From: Gelatoporia subvermispora B | Lineage: Eukaryota > Basidiomycota > Agaricomycetes > Polyporales > Gelatoporiaceae | NCBI GenBank assembly: GCA_000320605.2 | Contig: KB445793.1 | Location: 2,252,803-2,316,802 of the forward strand | Length of the DNA: 64,000 nucleotides | Direction: 5' to 3' | In this document: positions 1-12,678 of the stretch, piece by piece | Layout: each line of letters opens with the position of its first letter | Position numbering within the stretch: the stretch's first letter is position 1 | Position numbers and translations under genes: made by a program | The notes under the pieces: generated by a model | What the model saw: the letters and a program-made list of their open reading frames with translations, nothing else | The model's database searches: none | Told to the model about the DNA's origin: nothing

Positions 1-952
<952 letters not shown>

Positions 953-988
953 TCACGAAGGGGAAACAGGAGACACGGCGCAGTCTAG

Positions 989-997
989 TATATATAG
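989..997 (-). promoter_or_regulatory. TATA box of creA
   Basis: A TATATATA run lies about 145 bp upstream of the creA ATG on the minus strand, a normal place for a TATA element of a gene with a 5' leader of about 100 nt. Position and sequence are seen; function is inferred. Confidence 0.5.
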
Positions 998-1060
998 ATG
1001 GGTTCTCCCGAACAGATGGAAGGGAGGACCAGGGGAGAGGGATGACTGTATGGGCGAATA

Positions 1061-1375
1061 CCCCGCGTTGCAATACGCTTTAGAATGGACGGAAGTTGGC
1101 CGCCAGATGGAGAAGTCTACAGGCTGTCTATTCCGTGATGCAGAAGGGGCCGGCTAGGGGAAGAAGAGTACCAGGAGTGAGGATTACCCCGCAGATAAGC
1201 CGACAGTTCTGGAAGGGATTACAATGGAGGATAGACCGACGGTCGCAGGACGAGAACAGGTTGCGTGTGCGTGCGCTCGCAACGTGGAGGGGATGGGAGG
1301 AGTCGAGGACGTGGGAAGGCGAAAAATATGGGAGAGGCTGACAGATGTATGGCTGTCCCCGCACTGCAACCCCGC
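1061..1375. promoter_or_regulatory. Cluster of four putative CreA-binding sites upstream of creA
   Basis: Four copies of CCCCGC (GCGGGG on the other strand, which fits the CreA consensus SYGGRG) occur at 1061-1066, 1187-1192, 1357-1362 and 1370-1375. All are upstream of creA, suggesting autoregulation. The region is GC-rich, so chance matches are possible. Confidence 0.35.
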
Positions 1376-4300
1376 CTGGGGTGGACGTATGTATGTGGGC
1401 GTGGGCGTTTGGCGTCTGGCACGATCAGGTCAATCTCCGTGTCCTGCGTCTGCTGCGGCGTCTTGCGTGGCCTGTCGCTGGGGTTCCTGGGGCACACCTG
1501 GGCTTCGGTTTATTTTCAAGAGGGTCGCTGGCAAGTCGCGAACGGTTCTGTGGGCTTGCGTTGGCTACGAAAACCGGGCAAAAGACATGGGGCACTGCTG
1601 AAAATTGGGAGGGGAGATATGTTTCGCCATTTTTCGCACCTGGAGGAGAGACTCTCCCAATTCGGCCGCCTCCCACCGCGTCCTCGGAGACGCACCGCTT
1701 ATGTCAGCCGCCGCCTTCCGTTCCGTCCCTGCTCCGAGCCTCTTTCCCCGCGTGCCGTCCCCGGCATCCCCGGCTCTCGCTCGGCATCTGCCTCTCCGCC
1801 CGGCGGCACGAGGCGGCACGTTCGTCCGTTGCCCTGCGCCGACAGCGAGCGACCCGCCCGGCGCCAGCACCGCCGTACCAGCCGCCACAGCCCACCAAGG
1901 AGGCTCATAAAGGCTACAGAGGCTCGCATTCATGCACACCACCAGCACGCGTCGCAGCGTCGTCGCACCATGTCTCACGTCTTATCACGCAGCCCGAGGC
2001 GGCCCCCGCGCACGCGTCCTATCTACGGAGGTGCAGCTGCAGCCCGACCCAGCGCGCGGGTTCCTCCCCTATTTCGTACGCGACAATCACAGGCATCGTC
2101 GCGTCTGAATTAGCATCCCCATGGGGATCAGCCCGTCACCTCCACCCCGGTGGCGCCAGGACACCCATACAGGGCAGTGAGCTGCACGAGCAGCCAGCAG
2201 CAGGCACCGGCGCACCGCCAGCTCGGCCGGTACCCCGCGCTTGGCAGCTGCCCAGACGGTCTGCATGAGAAATGCTAGCCAGCACAATGCTCTCGAATGC
2301 TCTGACTCTGTACCAGCTGCACCCTATCGTTTCAAATCGCACCGGTCAAGTGTCCGAAACGCTGCGTCCGAACCTCGCTGATCGTCCTATCGAGCTGTCC
2401 AGGCCTGCTTCGGCAGCGCGCTTCCGCACCGTCGTGCACCATGCACACATCATACTTCGTTATCCTACCGATGATCTCATCCTTGTCGGACGAACGTGGT
2501 TCCCAGCGCCTCCCCTCGTCGATCAGCCAAGTCGCCACCGGCCCAGATGCTCCAGATAACGCGTCAACTCTGCCCGGCGGAGGCATACCGCGGTGCTGTC
2601 TGGCACCCACGCACTTCACCTGGACCCTCGTCTAGCGCGCTCTTTCCCAGGTCGAGGCTCGTGTTTTTCGACGTAACAAAGCATGACGACATGTGCGCAG
2701 TACTACACACCGACGCGGGAAGACCGACATCTAGATCACCCGCAGCCAGCTGGCGAAGGTGCCTCGCGAGCCTCGAAGGGCTTCCATAACCCTTCCCTGT
2801 CACCCCACACTTCTGAACTTGCTGCTCGAGTCTTAACGCAGTCCCTTCTCCCGGGGCTTCACCGTATAGCCTGTTCAGCTATTTCCGTCTCTACTCTAGC
2901 CACGTCTCACTACCTCCTGTTAATTCTCCTCGAGTTCTGGTGCTTCATTCATCGGGCACTAGTATCTTTAATCTACCGTTTATTCGGGGCGCCACCGGGC
3001 TATGACGGACCTCATATGCATTCGCGCAATACCTGCTAACAGTGCGGCATAACCTCGATCTCTTGGCCCGCTGATCGTTCTATACAAGGTACGAACGCTT
3101 CTGCCATCGTCGGTGAACAACAGCCTGCGTGCATCGCAGTGCACCCAGCGCCTGTCACCACGAGCGCCGGTCCCGGTTTCGTCTGTCCCTGTGTCGTATA
3201 GGGTGTCTTCTCCAGGGGCTATCGCAGTTCTCGTCTTTCTTGTCTTTCTGATTACGTTCCTCTGGCATCTTCATTACTCACCCCAAGCTCGAACAAAGCC
3301 ATAACTCTACCTCAATCACCGTCCGGCCATTCACTCTTCTCCAGATCGGCTGAACCGCGGCAGATCCAGCACGCACAAAATGCCTCAGTGTTCTCGCATT
3401 CAGCGCGCGGCCCACGCCGTGCGGGCTCTGTACAGTCCCCCTCCGTAACCCCCGCGCCCGGATATAGCAGCGCGAAGCACCACGCCCCGCGCGCACATCT
3501 CCGCGAGGCCTTCCCCAGAAGTGCCCCGCATCACCCTCGGCAGCACGCGCACGCGCACCCGCCCTGCGCATGCGCTGCGCGCGGCCCAGACCCCCCTCCC
3601 GCCGTGCGATCGTCATTCGGCGGGGCGAGCTTAAAGCTACACTACGTGGGCGCGATCGCATCTCGCCGCTCGCCGGCGGTTCGCGCGTGCCCCCGCGTCC
3701 AAGTCCGGCCGCTGCTTCGCGCAGGATCCCGCGCGGCCGTCTTCTGCGCCGCCCCCGTGGGCGCACAGCGCGCCGCGGCCCGCCTCGCGCGCTCTGGCGC
3801 GTTCTTCTGTGGCCACGACTGTCGGGTTTTCGTTATGGCTCCACGACCGTTGCGCGCAGGCCCTCGCCGCCCGCTCTGGACCGCTGCGCTGCGCCCGAGG
3901 ACGGCACGAGGCTCCCAGCGCGTGCGGCCCTGCGAGTGCACCCGCGCCAGAGCGCGCCCCGCGGTTCTGCCCCATGTATCGCCAGGGTTTGTCCTCGCGG
4001 TCTGCCCCGGGCTCTCTGCGCTCTGGCGCGCCGGGCGGGAGTTGGGCGGGCGCGCGGGTGCGGTGCCCGGGGTATATCCGCGAGGCGCTGCGCGCGGGGA
4101 AGCGCGATAGCGATGTGGGGAGTTGTGCGTATCGCGGTGGGCGTAGGACGTGCGTATGGGGCGCGTCGCGCCGTGCGGTGCGGGCCTGCTGACTGCCCGC
4201 ACGCGCGTGCTGCTGCGGCTTGTGCGTGCGTGCGTGCTGGCAGCTGTGCGTGCGCCGAATTTGCAATGCGCAGAGCTCGCGGCGATGCATCAGGATGCAG

Positions 4301-5425
4301 GCGGTTGCGCCGGATCGGGACAGCGTTTGGGAGACAGGAATAGGATGACATGGGGTGGGATTGCCGCTATCTCCTTGTCGCCGCGCCGTGTGGGGGGATT
4401 GGGCAGAGTACTGACGAAATGAGTAGTAGTAGGACTCCCCATTTCCGCCCGTGGCCGTAATAAAAGCACCGTTACTCTTATTATGCGCTTACCTAAGCCC
4501 GCCCCCTCCCGCCTTCGCGTGGCCCGCTGAGCTCATCACGGAGAGCGGCGGGCCACGAAGCCAGCCCGTCCGACACTGACGCGAACGAGTCCCGATTTGT
4601 TAATGGCCGCGCCGTCTCAGTAAGATTTGGTGCGGTGCTGGGTGCGGCCGCCGAGTCTTACTCTTATTGCATGACTCCTACTCCTACTACTTTTGTATAG
4701 ACTCGATTGGGCAGGTGCTTCGCTGGATACGGCTGCGAGCGCGGCTGCTGAGTCTTTCTGATTTGTATGGCGAGGCGTTGGCTGACTGGCTTCTTACGGG
4801 GCTTATCCTCGCGGCCGGCAGACGCGGCATCCGCGAATAGCTCGACAGGGCGTTGTGCGAGTGCGCTGGTGTGCGACGTACAAGGATGTGTGCGCACATC
4901 CCGAACAAAGTGCCGTCATCGACAGTTGTACTAGGGCACGCGAGTCAATCGACCACCTGCGTCTACCGGGTATGGGCAAAAGTGCACTTCGCCGCGTACG
5001 TGGCAATCACTCTCGTACCGGATTTGAAATGTCGAATGATCAATGCTACATCAAAGTTGCCAGATTTGCGGATACAGCGTTCATACGGGATAAAAATAAG
5101 GTGACGCTCGTAAAGCGCCGCGACAGGCTGAATGGCACAGTACAGGTCAAGAACAAATGTCCCACTACTACAGTATGAACAAGCGTCTTCGGAAGCCAGC
5201 TGAGAACAGGCAGTGCACGGGCTTGTGGAGAGCGACATCCGGCGCCTAGTGTCCGCAGGATCAGTTAGATTGGATTTCGTTCATTGTTTGCTGATCGGAG
5301 GTATTATACCTTGTCAATGCACAGGCTCATCACTGCCTCGTCCTCGATCAGGCCGATACAATTTTCTGCACGAGGAATGTGAGCGAGCAGATGAAGACTG
5401 CATGGGAGGTGCACACCGACCTCAT
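1376..5425. other. Gene-poor, GC-rich region without a recognisable gene
   Basis: Several frames of 60-300 codons are open on both strands, but they overlap each other, lack recognisable domains, splice organisation or hydrophobic patterning, and have compositions (Arg/Pro/Ala) expected from GC-rich noncoding DNA. The part at about 3,390-4,350 is extremely CpG-rich, with long frames open in most of the six registers. I see no gene here that I can support. Confidence 0.5.
4424..4700. repeat. Inverted-repeat segment with a strong central hairpin
   Basis: Imperfect inverted copies of an AGTAGTAGGA-rich motif lie at about 4,424-4,440 and 4,674-4,692. Between them, 4513-4527 and 4547-4560 form a stem (TGGCCCGC pairing with GCGGGCCA, flanked by CTTCG/CGAAG). 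This could be a small non-autonomous element. No target-site duplication could be fixed. Confidence 0.35.
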
Positions 5426-5633
5426 CTACCAATCGCAGCACTCGGGCTCGAAGTACTCCCGCGCATCGGGGGCATCTGCCTTCTAGTGCCAATGTTAGAT
5501 CGACCATCAGTGGAACGATCGAAGTGGGTGAACGTACGGGGAGGACAGCGGCCGAGGTGGTCGCCGTGAGAGCGAGGAGGGCGACCGCGAGTGCGCAGGC
5601 GGCCTGGAACGTGAAGGAGCGGGCGAGCTGCAT
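5426..5633 (-). CDS. Short secreted peptide precursor, about 50 residues
   Basis: Two exons, 5633-5538 and 5482-5426, join across a 55-nt intron with donor GTACGT, a CTAAC branch motif and a TAG acceptor. The product is 50 residues. Residues 1-28 form a clear signal peptide: a short positively charged start (MQLARS) and a hydrophobic core AALAV/LLAL-type, ending TTSA-A. The predicted mature part is only about 20 residues, acidic, with a tail ending in two adjacent cysteines followed by Asp-Trp. A TATAAA lies about 106 bp upstream of the ATG, which has a good context (CACC before ATG). If the intron is not removed, the frame instead runs to 5304 (109 residues). I favour the spliced form because all three splice signals are canonical. 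No family was recognised. Confidence 0.55.
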
Positions 5634-5738
5634 GGTGCAAAGAGCGGAAGGGTGGGGACGTGGGTGTGTGTGGAACTGCGTGTGGGGGTGCCAGCAAGAG
5701 CGAGAGCTGAGAATAAATGTCGGCGTGAAGGGGGCGCC

Positions 5739-5746
5739 TTTATATG
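5739..5746 (-). promoter_or_regulatory. TATA box of the short secreted-peptide gene
   Basis: CATATAAA on the minus strand lies about 106 bp upstream of the ATG at 5633, immediately followed by a GC-rich tract. Sequence is seen, role inferred. Confidence 0.5.
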
Positions 5747-6279
5747 TCCTCATGCTCTTCAATGCGAATCGCCCGCGGACGCACGCACGCACTGGCAGCG
5801 ACGCATCAGAGGTCCGGCCACCGGTGATCCCAGGCCCTCCGGTGACAGACGCTGATTGTCCTCCTCCGTGTCAGACATAACTCTACGTTCGCTCGACACA
5901 AAGTGACAGATCGTGCAGTATTGTCAACAAGCCCCGCCCCGCAGCGACTTTTTGTGTGCCGGTACAATTAGCGAGGGCGGGCGGGCGATGGTCTTTGTGC
6001 GAGCAGGGGGGCTGCATTCCGAGCTTACTCGAGCAGTGCACGAGACCCGGGCGTGCCTGTGCCTGCCGCTGTCACAATGGAAGGCACCCTTCCCCGCCGC
6101 CGCTCGCGCAGTCCGCGACGCGGAGTGAGTTTGGCGCGCACAAGATGCGCTCGAGATAATGCGATTGCGATCGGCGTCCAGGCCCGCATAGGCCTCTGCG
6201 CCGCTCCTACTCGAGGATCGTACAGCGAAGTAAACGTATAAGCCTCTATGCAGATCGCGGAAGCACAGCGCAAGTCGCG

Positions 6280-8322
6280 TCAGTAGCTGAATTTTTCACG
6301 TCGCACCGCGTCCGGGTGCACCCCCGCCGCACGCAGATTCTCCAGCGCAGCGATTTCGAACTCGGGCGGCCCGCAGAGGTACGCCGCCCTGGCCCGTACG
6401 TCATCGACCCCGGCGAAGAATTCCCTCGATACGCGGCCGTCATGTCGCTGCACGACAATCGTCGCCTCGGGCCCTCCCGACGCCGCAGGCTGGGGCACAA
6501 GCTTCTGCGTAAACACGTCCACCCTCAACCGCACCCCCGGCGAACGGCCCCATGCGCTGTACACGAGCGGCATCAGCACTTCGGGCTCCCTGGTCGACAG
6601 CGCGAGCACGACGTCCGCCTCCGCGCCCAGCCCTCTCAGCGCCCCAAGCATGCTGATGAACGGCGTGAGCCCGATTCCGCCAGCGACCCACAGCATCTGC
6701 TTCGGAATGTCCACCGGCACGTCGCGGCTGCGCGGGATTTCGAGCGCAAACTCGCCCCCGATTCCGACGAGCTTGACGGTCACCTCCATCGGGCGCGAGT
6801 CAGAAAGAAGGTCCGGCCGCGTCTGCTGGAGCTTGCGCGCGATAGTAAAAAGCGCGCCGGTCACCGCTCCGCCCGGCTTCTCGCGCATGGTGAGCGCGAA
6901 CGTCTTCGTGCCATCCGGGGACAGATGTGCGCTAGACACCGTCCAGGTACGGATGCGGTCATCGTTAACGGAGGAAGGGTTCAGTGCCGCCATGTGCTGG
7001 TACTTCTGCGCGCCAAGGAGCGGCGTAAAGTCGAGGATGGCGGTCTGTCCGGGCTTGATGTGCACAACCTGCGAGGTCTCCCAGCAGAACGTGGCGAGGT
7101 CGCGGCTGTGGATGTCGATGCTCGTGAGCGTGGCCGAGACGTCTTCGTCAAAGTACTTGCTGCCGGACACGTCCTCCTCGGCGAGCAAGCGAACAGGCGG
7201 GCTGTATGGACTGCGCTCGACCTCCGTGCCTGGGCGCTGGCGCACAGGAAGGGCATCGCGCACGAAGACGTAGCCGGTGACTGCCACTGCTGTCAGCACG
7301 TTCTGGCGGGGCATAATCGCTTGCGCCTCAGGGCCGACAATATTTCGGGCTGCGCCGGTTACATATAGTATGTCGCCAGTCTCGAAATCGACGAATGTGA
7401 GCGATGCCACCGGGGTCGTCTCGATGTTACCGAGCGACGACAACAGACGGTTGCCTGCCAGGTCGACGTAAGCATTCAATCCGAGTTAATGAACAGTGGT
7501 AGACGGGCTTACCAGAAAAGTCAGGCACGATTATCGTCTTATGATCGTTGCGCACACGGATGAAGCCAGCACGACCGCCACGCGCGTTGTCTCCTACGTG
7601 CGAAGGGAACTTTGCTTCGTCGCGCTTGTTTGCTTTGTACGATGAGCCAATAAAGACAGTATCGGACGACGTGATGAGTTCCACTAGTTCGTCAGGCAAG
7701 ACGTCCGTGCCGGATAGCTGCGGTACCTTATACACGACCTCGGGGCTCGGCTCCGTGCAAGGTACCAAGTCGCGAATGTTGATATACTTGGGACAATTCC
7801 TGTGTTGTATCCGGACAATGAGTGTCGATTTTCCCGCATACATACAGTCGCCACTCACCCGATGGCCTGGTTGACCTCCAACTGAAAACGTACATTCCGC
7901 CCATCGATTTCGCACTTCGTGACATGGCCGGCGAACTTATTCCTGCGGCGGTTCGCGAAGCTGATCCCAAGACCCGCAACGTTGACCTTCCTCTCCGGGA
8001 ACAGCTTCATATTCTCGAAGAACGGGTCCCCCTCCCAGCACTGCACATCCCACTTCAGCTGCGTCTCAGTCGGGCTCTTGACGTACGGCTTCGTGGGGTC
8101 CTCAGGAGGGCCCGTGATGAGCGAGGACCACGGGCGCCCCTGTTCGTCGAGCGTGGTGACGGAGATGAAGGGCAGGAGCGGGCGCGACGCGTGGAAGATG
8201 CGGTGCTCGAGAGGCATCTCGGGCCGGACCAAGGTCCACAGCTGGGACACCGAAGCATCGACCTTGAGCTTCTCGTGCATGGTCACCTCCCCCCAGTGCC
8301 ATCCCTGAATACCGACAGACAT
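6280..8322 (-). CDS. Fusion flavoprotein: PNPOx-like split barrel plus ferredoxin-reductase-type FAD/NAD(P) module
   Basis: Exons 8322-7859, 7799-7513 and 7454-6280 give 641 residues. The N-terminal third (about 35-250) is a pyridoxamine-phosphate-oxidase-like FMN split barrel, with the family signatures GNCPKYI (across the first junction) and DFSGNRL...SLGN (across the second). The C-terminal 330 residues are a ferredoxin-NADP reductase-type module: FAD-binding RTWTVSS, nucleotide-binding GGIGLTPF, and a late CGPPEF, ending in an aromatic Tyr. Such fusions are known widely in fungi and bacteria. They probably pass electrons from NAD(P)H through FAD to an FMN site, but the substrate is unknown. 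The start is the ATG at 8322; an in-frame GTG slightly upstream is not needed. No signal peptide, so it is probably cytosolic. Introns are 59 and 58 nt with canonical ends. Confidence 0.9.
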
Positions 8323-9375
8323 ATCCACAAGGTCTCGAAATCAGCCTCTAAAGATCCGAATAGCAGCCAAGTTGCTTGTGCAGGCGACAGTCTCAGCGCA
8401 GACGCAGACAGCCCCGCTCATCGCGCAGAGGGGCATAAATAACGGAACGGCTTCGACGGTGTCCATGTAATCGCAGTCGGTGAGGCTCGAGCAGCATGAG
8501 AAATGCTGAAGAAACGTTTGCTGCCGCGAGCATCACCTGAGGCCTCCTATGGTTGAGGTGACTGAGCGATTTGGAAGGTGGAGATCAGCACAGTCTAAGC
8601 GTTGACTAACGCCTGCTAACGCTCAGGAGCGTTCCGAGTATCCCGGACTCAAACCCCTGATAGCGGCGTTCTCGGCCGTTCTCGGGTCACATATGAGCCG
8701 CAGCCTGGACAAGCGCTTCAGCACAGCGCACGCGATGATCCTGGAAGTGAACGTCAACACTTGAGCGAAGTTCTGAACTACGGACATGTCGCACGGCTGA
8801 CCGGCTTGGAGGTTTGGCTGCCCATCTGAACATCTGTCCTGGATAGCATCTTTGAAACGAAGAACTTCCACTTGAAGAAGCTGAATGGGAAATATACCAA
8901 CAACTCCACCTCGAATTCGTCGTTCAATTCCTTCGCTCGACACGCATCTTTCTTGAGCTGTCCTGGGTCCAGGATGTCATCATGTACATGTAGCGGCGTC
9001 GATCAGTTTTGCTCAGTTGTCACAACGACCAAATGCTTCCCTGCTATGATCTCCTCCGGCCGTATTAGACCAGCTGAAGCCATCCGGGGCCCACGCTTCC
9101 GGCTCAGTCTGGCTTGAGAAGCAGTATGCGGGTGTATGACGCGCGCACCCTCGTTCTGTGCAAACAAATCCGCCTTCTACTCTCACGTCTGACTCAGCTC
9201 TCTGTGTGCATTCACACAGCACTGTCTCATGCAGCGGGGAAGTGGCAGGCGGCGAAGGGTATCTACCAAGGGGGCTGGGACGCCGCTGTCTGTGACTCTT
9301 CGCCCGAAGACCTGCTCTCTTGGATTGTTTGATATTTGATCGTCTGCCATTCTAGCCGTATCAGGATCCGCGGCG
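8323..9375. other. Intergenic region, no gene recognised
   Basis: This stretch separates the 5' ends of the divergent flavoprotein gene and ADH1 and presumably contains both promoters. Short frames on both strands show no family signature. Confidence 0.5.
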
Positions 9376-10638
9376 ATGTCTATGCGACAGAAGGCTCTCT
9401 TGTTGAAGTCCAGGCAGGGTGACTTTGCGGTCGAGGAGATTGCCGTCCCGCGCCCCGGCCGCGGCGAAGTGCTGATCAAGGTCGAATCCGCCGCTCTCAA
9501 TCCAGTGGACTGGAAAATACCGGCGTGGGGCTTTCTGCGGCTGAAGTACCCTACGATCATCGGGTTTGATGGAGCGGGAACTGTGGAGGAGCTCGGCGAA
9601 GACGTGGAAGAGGTGGCTCATGGAGATAGAATGTATGTACAACATGCACGCGGAGTAAGGGGGCATTCATCTTACTTTGGACATAGCCTCTTTCAAGGCG
9701 GCTCCACAGAGGCATCCTCTACATTCCAGCAATTTGCTGTGACGAAGGCCTCGTTGGTCGCCAAGGTGCGTAGGATCATGGATACTTGGGACCACTCCTC
9801 ATCTCGCCGGCAGATTCCATCGACCATTACCTTCGACGGGGCCGCGTCGATTCCTGCTGGTCTCGCCACCGCGGCTTTGGGGTTATTCAATCAATATGTG
9901 CTCGAACGTAGCGTGAGGCTCTTCCCGCCTTGGGAAGCGGGAGGGCGCGGGAAATACGCAGGCATCCCGTTTATGGTCTTCGGTGGGGCAAGCTGCGTCG
10001 GACAATACGGTGCGAGAATATCTACTCTCGTAGATGGTAGGCTAACGCTCAAGCTATATTAGCTATCCAACTTGCCAGCCTCGCTGGCTTCTCACCTATC
10101 ATCTCAACCGCCTCACTTCGCAACACCGAATTGCTCGAAGGCATCGGCGCCACCCACGTGCTTGACCGGAACCTATCTGCGGAGGCCCTGAAAGCCGAAG
10201 TATTCCGGATCACTCCCAAACCGATCAATGTCGTGTTCGACGCCATCTCCCTGCCGGAGACGCAAGATGTCGCATACGAGCTCACCGCTCCTGGTGGGCA
10301 CCTCATTCTCATGTGGCCTGACATTGTCGACCAGAGGAAGAAGAGCGCTCAACCCTTCAAGAACATTGTGTACGTCTATGGCGCGATGGCTGCTCCTGAG
10401 AATCAGAAACTGGGCGTCAGCTTGTGTTTGAAGCTTACCGCGCTGATTGAAGAAGGCGCTATCAAGGTATGGATTGAGCCCGTGCTTCCCTCACTAAAAG
10501 TTAACGCCAGTAATGCAGCCTATGCGTGTGGAGGTGCTTCCGGGCGGGCTTTCAGGTGTTCCTCACGGACTTGAGCGGCTTAAGAATGATCAAGTCAGCG
10601 CTTCGAAGCTCGTCGTTCATCCTCAGGAGACCGATTGA
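9376..10638 (+). CDS. ADH1: zinc-free medium-chain alcohol dehydrogenase / enoyl reductase-like protein
   Basis: Five exons (9376-9632, 9687-9765, 9814-10009, 10063-10466, 10519-10638) encode 351 residues. It belongs to the medium-chain dehydrogenase/reductase superfamily: an N-terminal GroES-like domain (ALNPVDWKI, GFDGAGTVEELG) and a Rossmann domain with GGASCVGQ. It lacks the zinc-ligand cysteines of classical alcohol dehydrogenases, as in quinone oxidoreductases and trans-acting enoyl reductases of the TOXD/LovC type. It probably reduces a C=C or C=O bond with NADPH; the substrate is unknown. Exon lengths 257/79/196/404/120 are nearly identical in ADH2 and ADH3. The start is the first ATG, followed by a second two codons later. 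All joins are in phase and the frame is intact. It is the first gene of a + strand run ADH1-ADH2-TDT-A. Confidence 0.9.
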
Positions 10639-11424
10639 CGGGTGTACATTACATGGCGTTGCCGCTCAAGTGAAATCATCGAGCTGTCAAGCGCGTCGGG
10701 CTGTCTCAAGGTCCAAGGACAAGTATCGCGGGTAGCTTTGCCCGACTGCAATGATACCGTGTTTGCCACGATTCATATGCGGCTATCGATAGGACACATA
10801 TTCGAGACATCATAGCGCCCAAGCAAGCGCCTTCGGATTACTCAGACAGTCTCTCCAGGCGCCTTGCCTCTCAGCACTAACGCTTACTATGAGCAATATC
10901 TCCAGAATCATCAGCAGTCGAATCGCATTCAACGTTCACGACTTCTGTAAGGGATCCTCAATTCGAAGAGGACATAGCACATAAGCAGTTCCGACTTCCT
11001 CCGGTAGTCACTGCAATCGAGGTGGTCCATGGACCATGACGCAGACGAACAGGTCGGTATATGTAAAGATAGGTTCCTGCTGATCGCGATGATGCATCAT
11101 GCCGAAACAGTTGCTGACAATAGCCCGTGTCGGCTATTATCCATCTTGACGCATCCATAAGCACATCTGCTGCCGACGGAGCTACGAAAGCCAGAGGACG
11201 CAATTAAGCTGATCTCCCATGTCTCCAAAAGGTTATATGGTTTCGTATGCACCGAGTGTCGCGTCAGGGAAAACGTCGATGGGTTCTGTGATCTAATGTG
11301 CTATTCACGAAGCCCAGTATGTAGAGGGAGAATGGCGCCTGATCGGTTCGAGCTGTACATATATAAGGCGGTCTGTTCGGACGTGGTTTCCATTCCTCTG
11401 CTGTTTCTTTCGTCGTGATCTGTC
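10639..11424. other. Intergenic region between ADH1 and ADH2
   Basis: No coding frame could be supported. The right end holds the ADH2 promoter with a TATA box. Confidence 0.5.
11360..11367 (+). promoter_or_regulatory. TATA box of ADH2
   Basis: TATATAAG sits about 58 bp upstream of the ADH2 ATG at 11425. Sequence seen; role inferred. Confidence 0.55.
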
Positions 11425-12678
11425 ATGTCAGGACTACAGAAAGCACTACTTCTCCCAACCAAACAAGGCCAATTCACCCTCGGGGACGTGCCCATCCCAA
11501 CACCGGGGTCGGGCGAGCTTTTGGTCAAGATAGAATCTACAGGGCTGAACCCCCTCGACTGGAAAGTTCGGGAGTATGGAATAGTTCGCGAAGATTATCC
11601 AGTCCTTCTCGGCTATGATGCCGCCGGTATTGTCGAAGAAGTCGGGCCCAACGTACAGGGATTTGCTAAGGGAGACAACGTGTGAGTTATTGTGTATGCT
11701 ATGCGACGTTTGGCTGACAGCCTCGCAGATGCTTCCAGGCAGGGCCGACGAATAGCTACTGCGCGTTCCAACAATATGCTCTTGCGGCGGTTCATGTGAC
11801 TGCTAAGGTTCGTGAACCGTATGTATGTCGCATTATAGCGCGAATCTGACTCAATGAACAGATACCGAGTAACATCACATTTGACGAAGCCGTCTCTGTC
11901 CCATCTGGCATCAATACCGCCGCGATGGGGTTGTTTGCCCATGATATTACTGTCTATGGCGCCAAGCTATCCCCGCCCTGGAAGGATGCCGGCATAGGGA
12001 AGCACGCAGGCAAGCCGATATTGATTCTCGGCGGTTCAAGCTGCGTTGGGCACTTCAGTACGCATATATTCCTGAGTTTTCTCAATAAAGCTGACCCGGT
12101 AGCAGCTATCCAAGTCGCGAGACTCTCTGGATTCTCGCCAATCATAACAACCGCGTCGTTGCACAACACGGACTTGCTGAAGTCCATCGGAGCCACCCAT
12201 GTACTCGACAGAAACCTGTCTGCTGACGCATTGCACGCGGAGATTACGAAGATTACGAAGCAGCCGATTGAACTGGTCTGGGATTCTATCTCCGAGCCCT
12301 CTACACAGAACATGGCATATGACCTTACTAGCCCGGGCGGGACTCTCGTGCTCGTATTGTGGGATACGATTGATCCGGCCAAAAAGGCGGCTCAGCCGGG
12401 CAAGAACGTTATTGCGCACATAGGAGCGGATTTTGCGGTGTGGGAGGATGGCACTGGCACATGGCAGGCACTACCCAAGTTGCTGGAAAATGGTTCAATA
12501 AAGGTGAAAATTCTCTCGAACATAGTATAAGCGTATGCACTCATTTCTCGACGTACAGCCCATGCGCACTGAGGTCAGCGAGGGAGGCCTAAATGGCATT
12601 GTTCCTGGTCTTGAACGGTTGAAAAACAATCGGGTTAGTGCTGCGAAGCTGGTGGTTCATCCGCAGGAGACCGTCTAG
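11425..12678 (+). CDS. ADH2: zinc-free medium-chain alcohol dehydrogenase / enoyl reductase-like protein
   Basis: Five exons (11425-11681, 11729-11807, 11862-12057, 12106-12503, 12559-12678) encode 349 residues, a paralogue of ADH1 with the same exon lengths except exon 4 (398 versus 404 nt). Conserved points are GLNPLDWKV, GYDAAGIVEEVG, the Rossmann loop GGSSCVGH and the shared C-terminal SAAKLVVHPQET. One donor, at exon 2, is the weaker GTTCGT. All joins keep phase, so the gene looks functional. It stands about 790 bp downstream of ADH1 in the same orientation, consistent with a tandem duplication. The substrate is unknown; the family reduces enoyl or quinone-type substrates with NADPH. Confidence 0.9.

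Noticed and set aside
1265..2268. Frames of about 280 and 310 codons on the + strand
   Set aside because: They overlap each other in different registers, are Arg/Pro/Ala/Ser-rich as expected from GC-rich DNA, and show no domain or splice structure.
3388..4351. Overlapping 170-260-codon frames on both strands
   Set aside because: Nearly all six registers are open, which is explained by scarcity of A/T and hence of stop codons.
5426..5440. C-terminal Cys-Cys-Asp-Trp of the short peptide as a CaaX box (mating pheromone precursor)
   Set aside because: Asp at the second a position does not fit prenylation motifs, and basidiomycete pheromone precursors lack a signal peptide, which this protein has.
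6316..7368. 350-codon + strand frame opposite the flavoprotein
   Set aside because: It is antisense to a gene with clear FAD/NAD motifs, is Arg/His-rich, and has no domain of its own.
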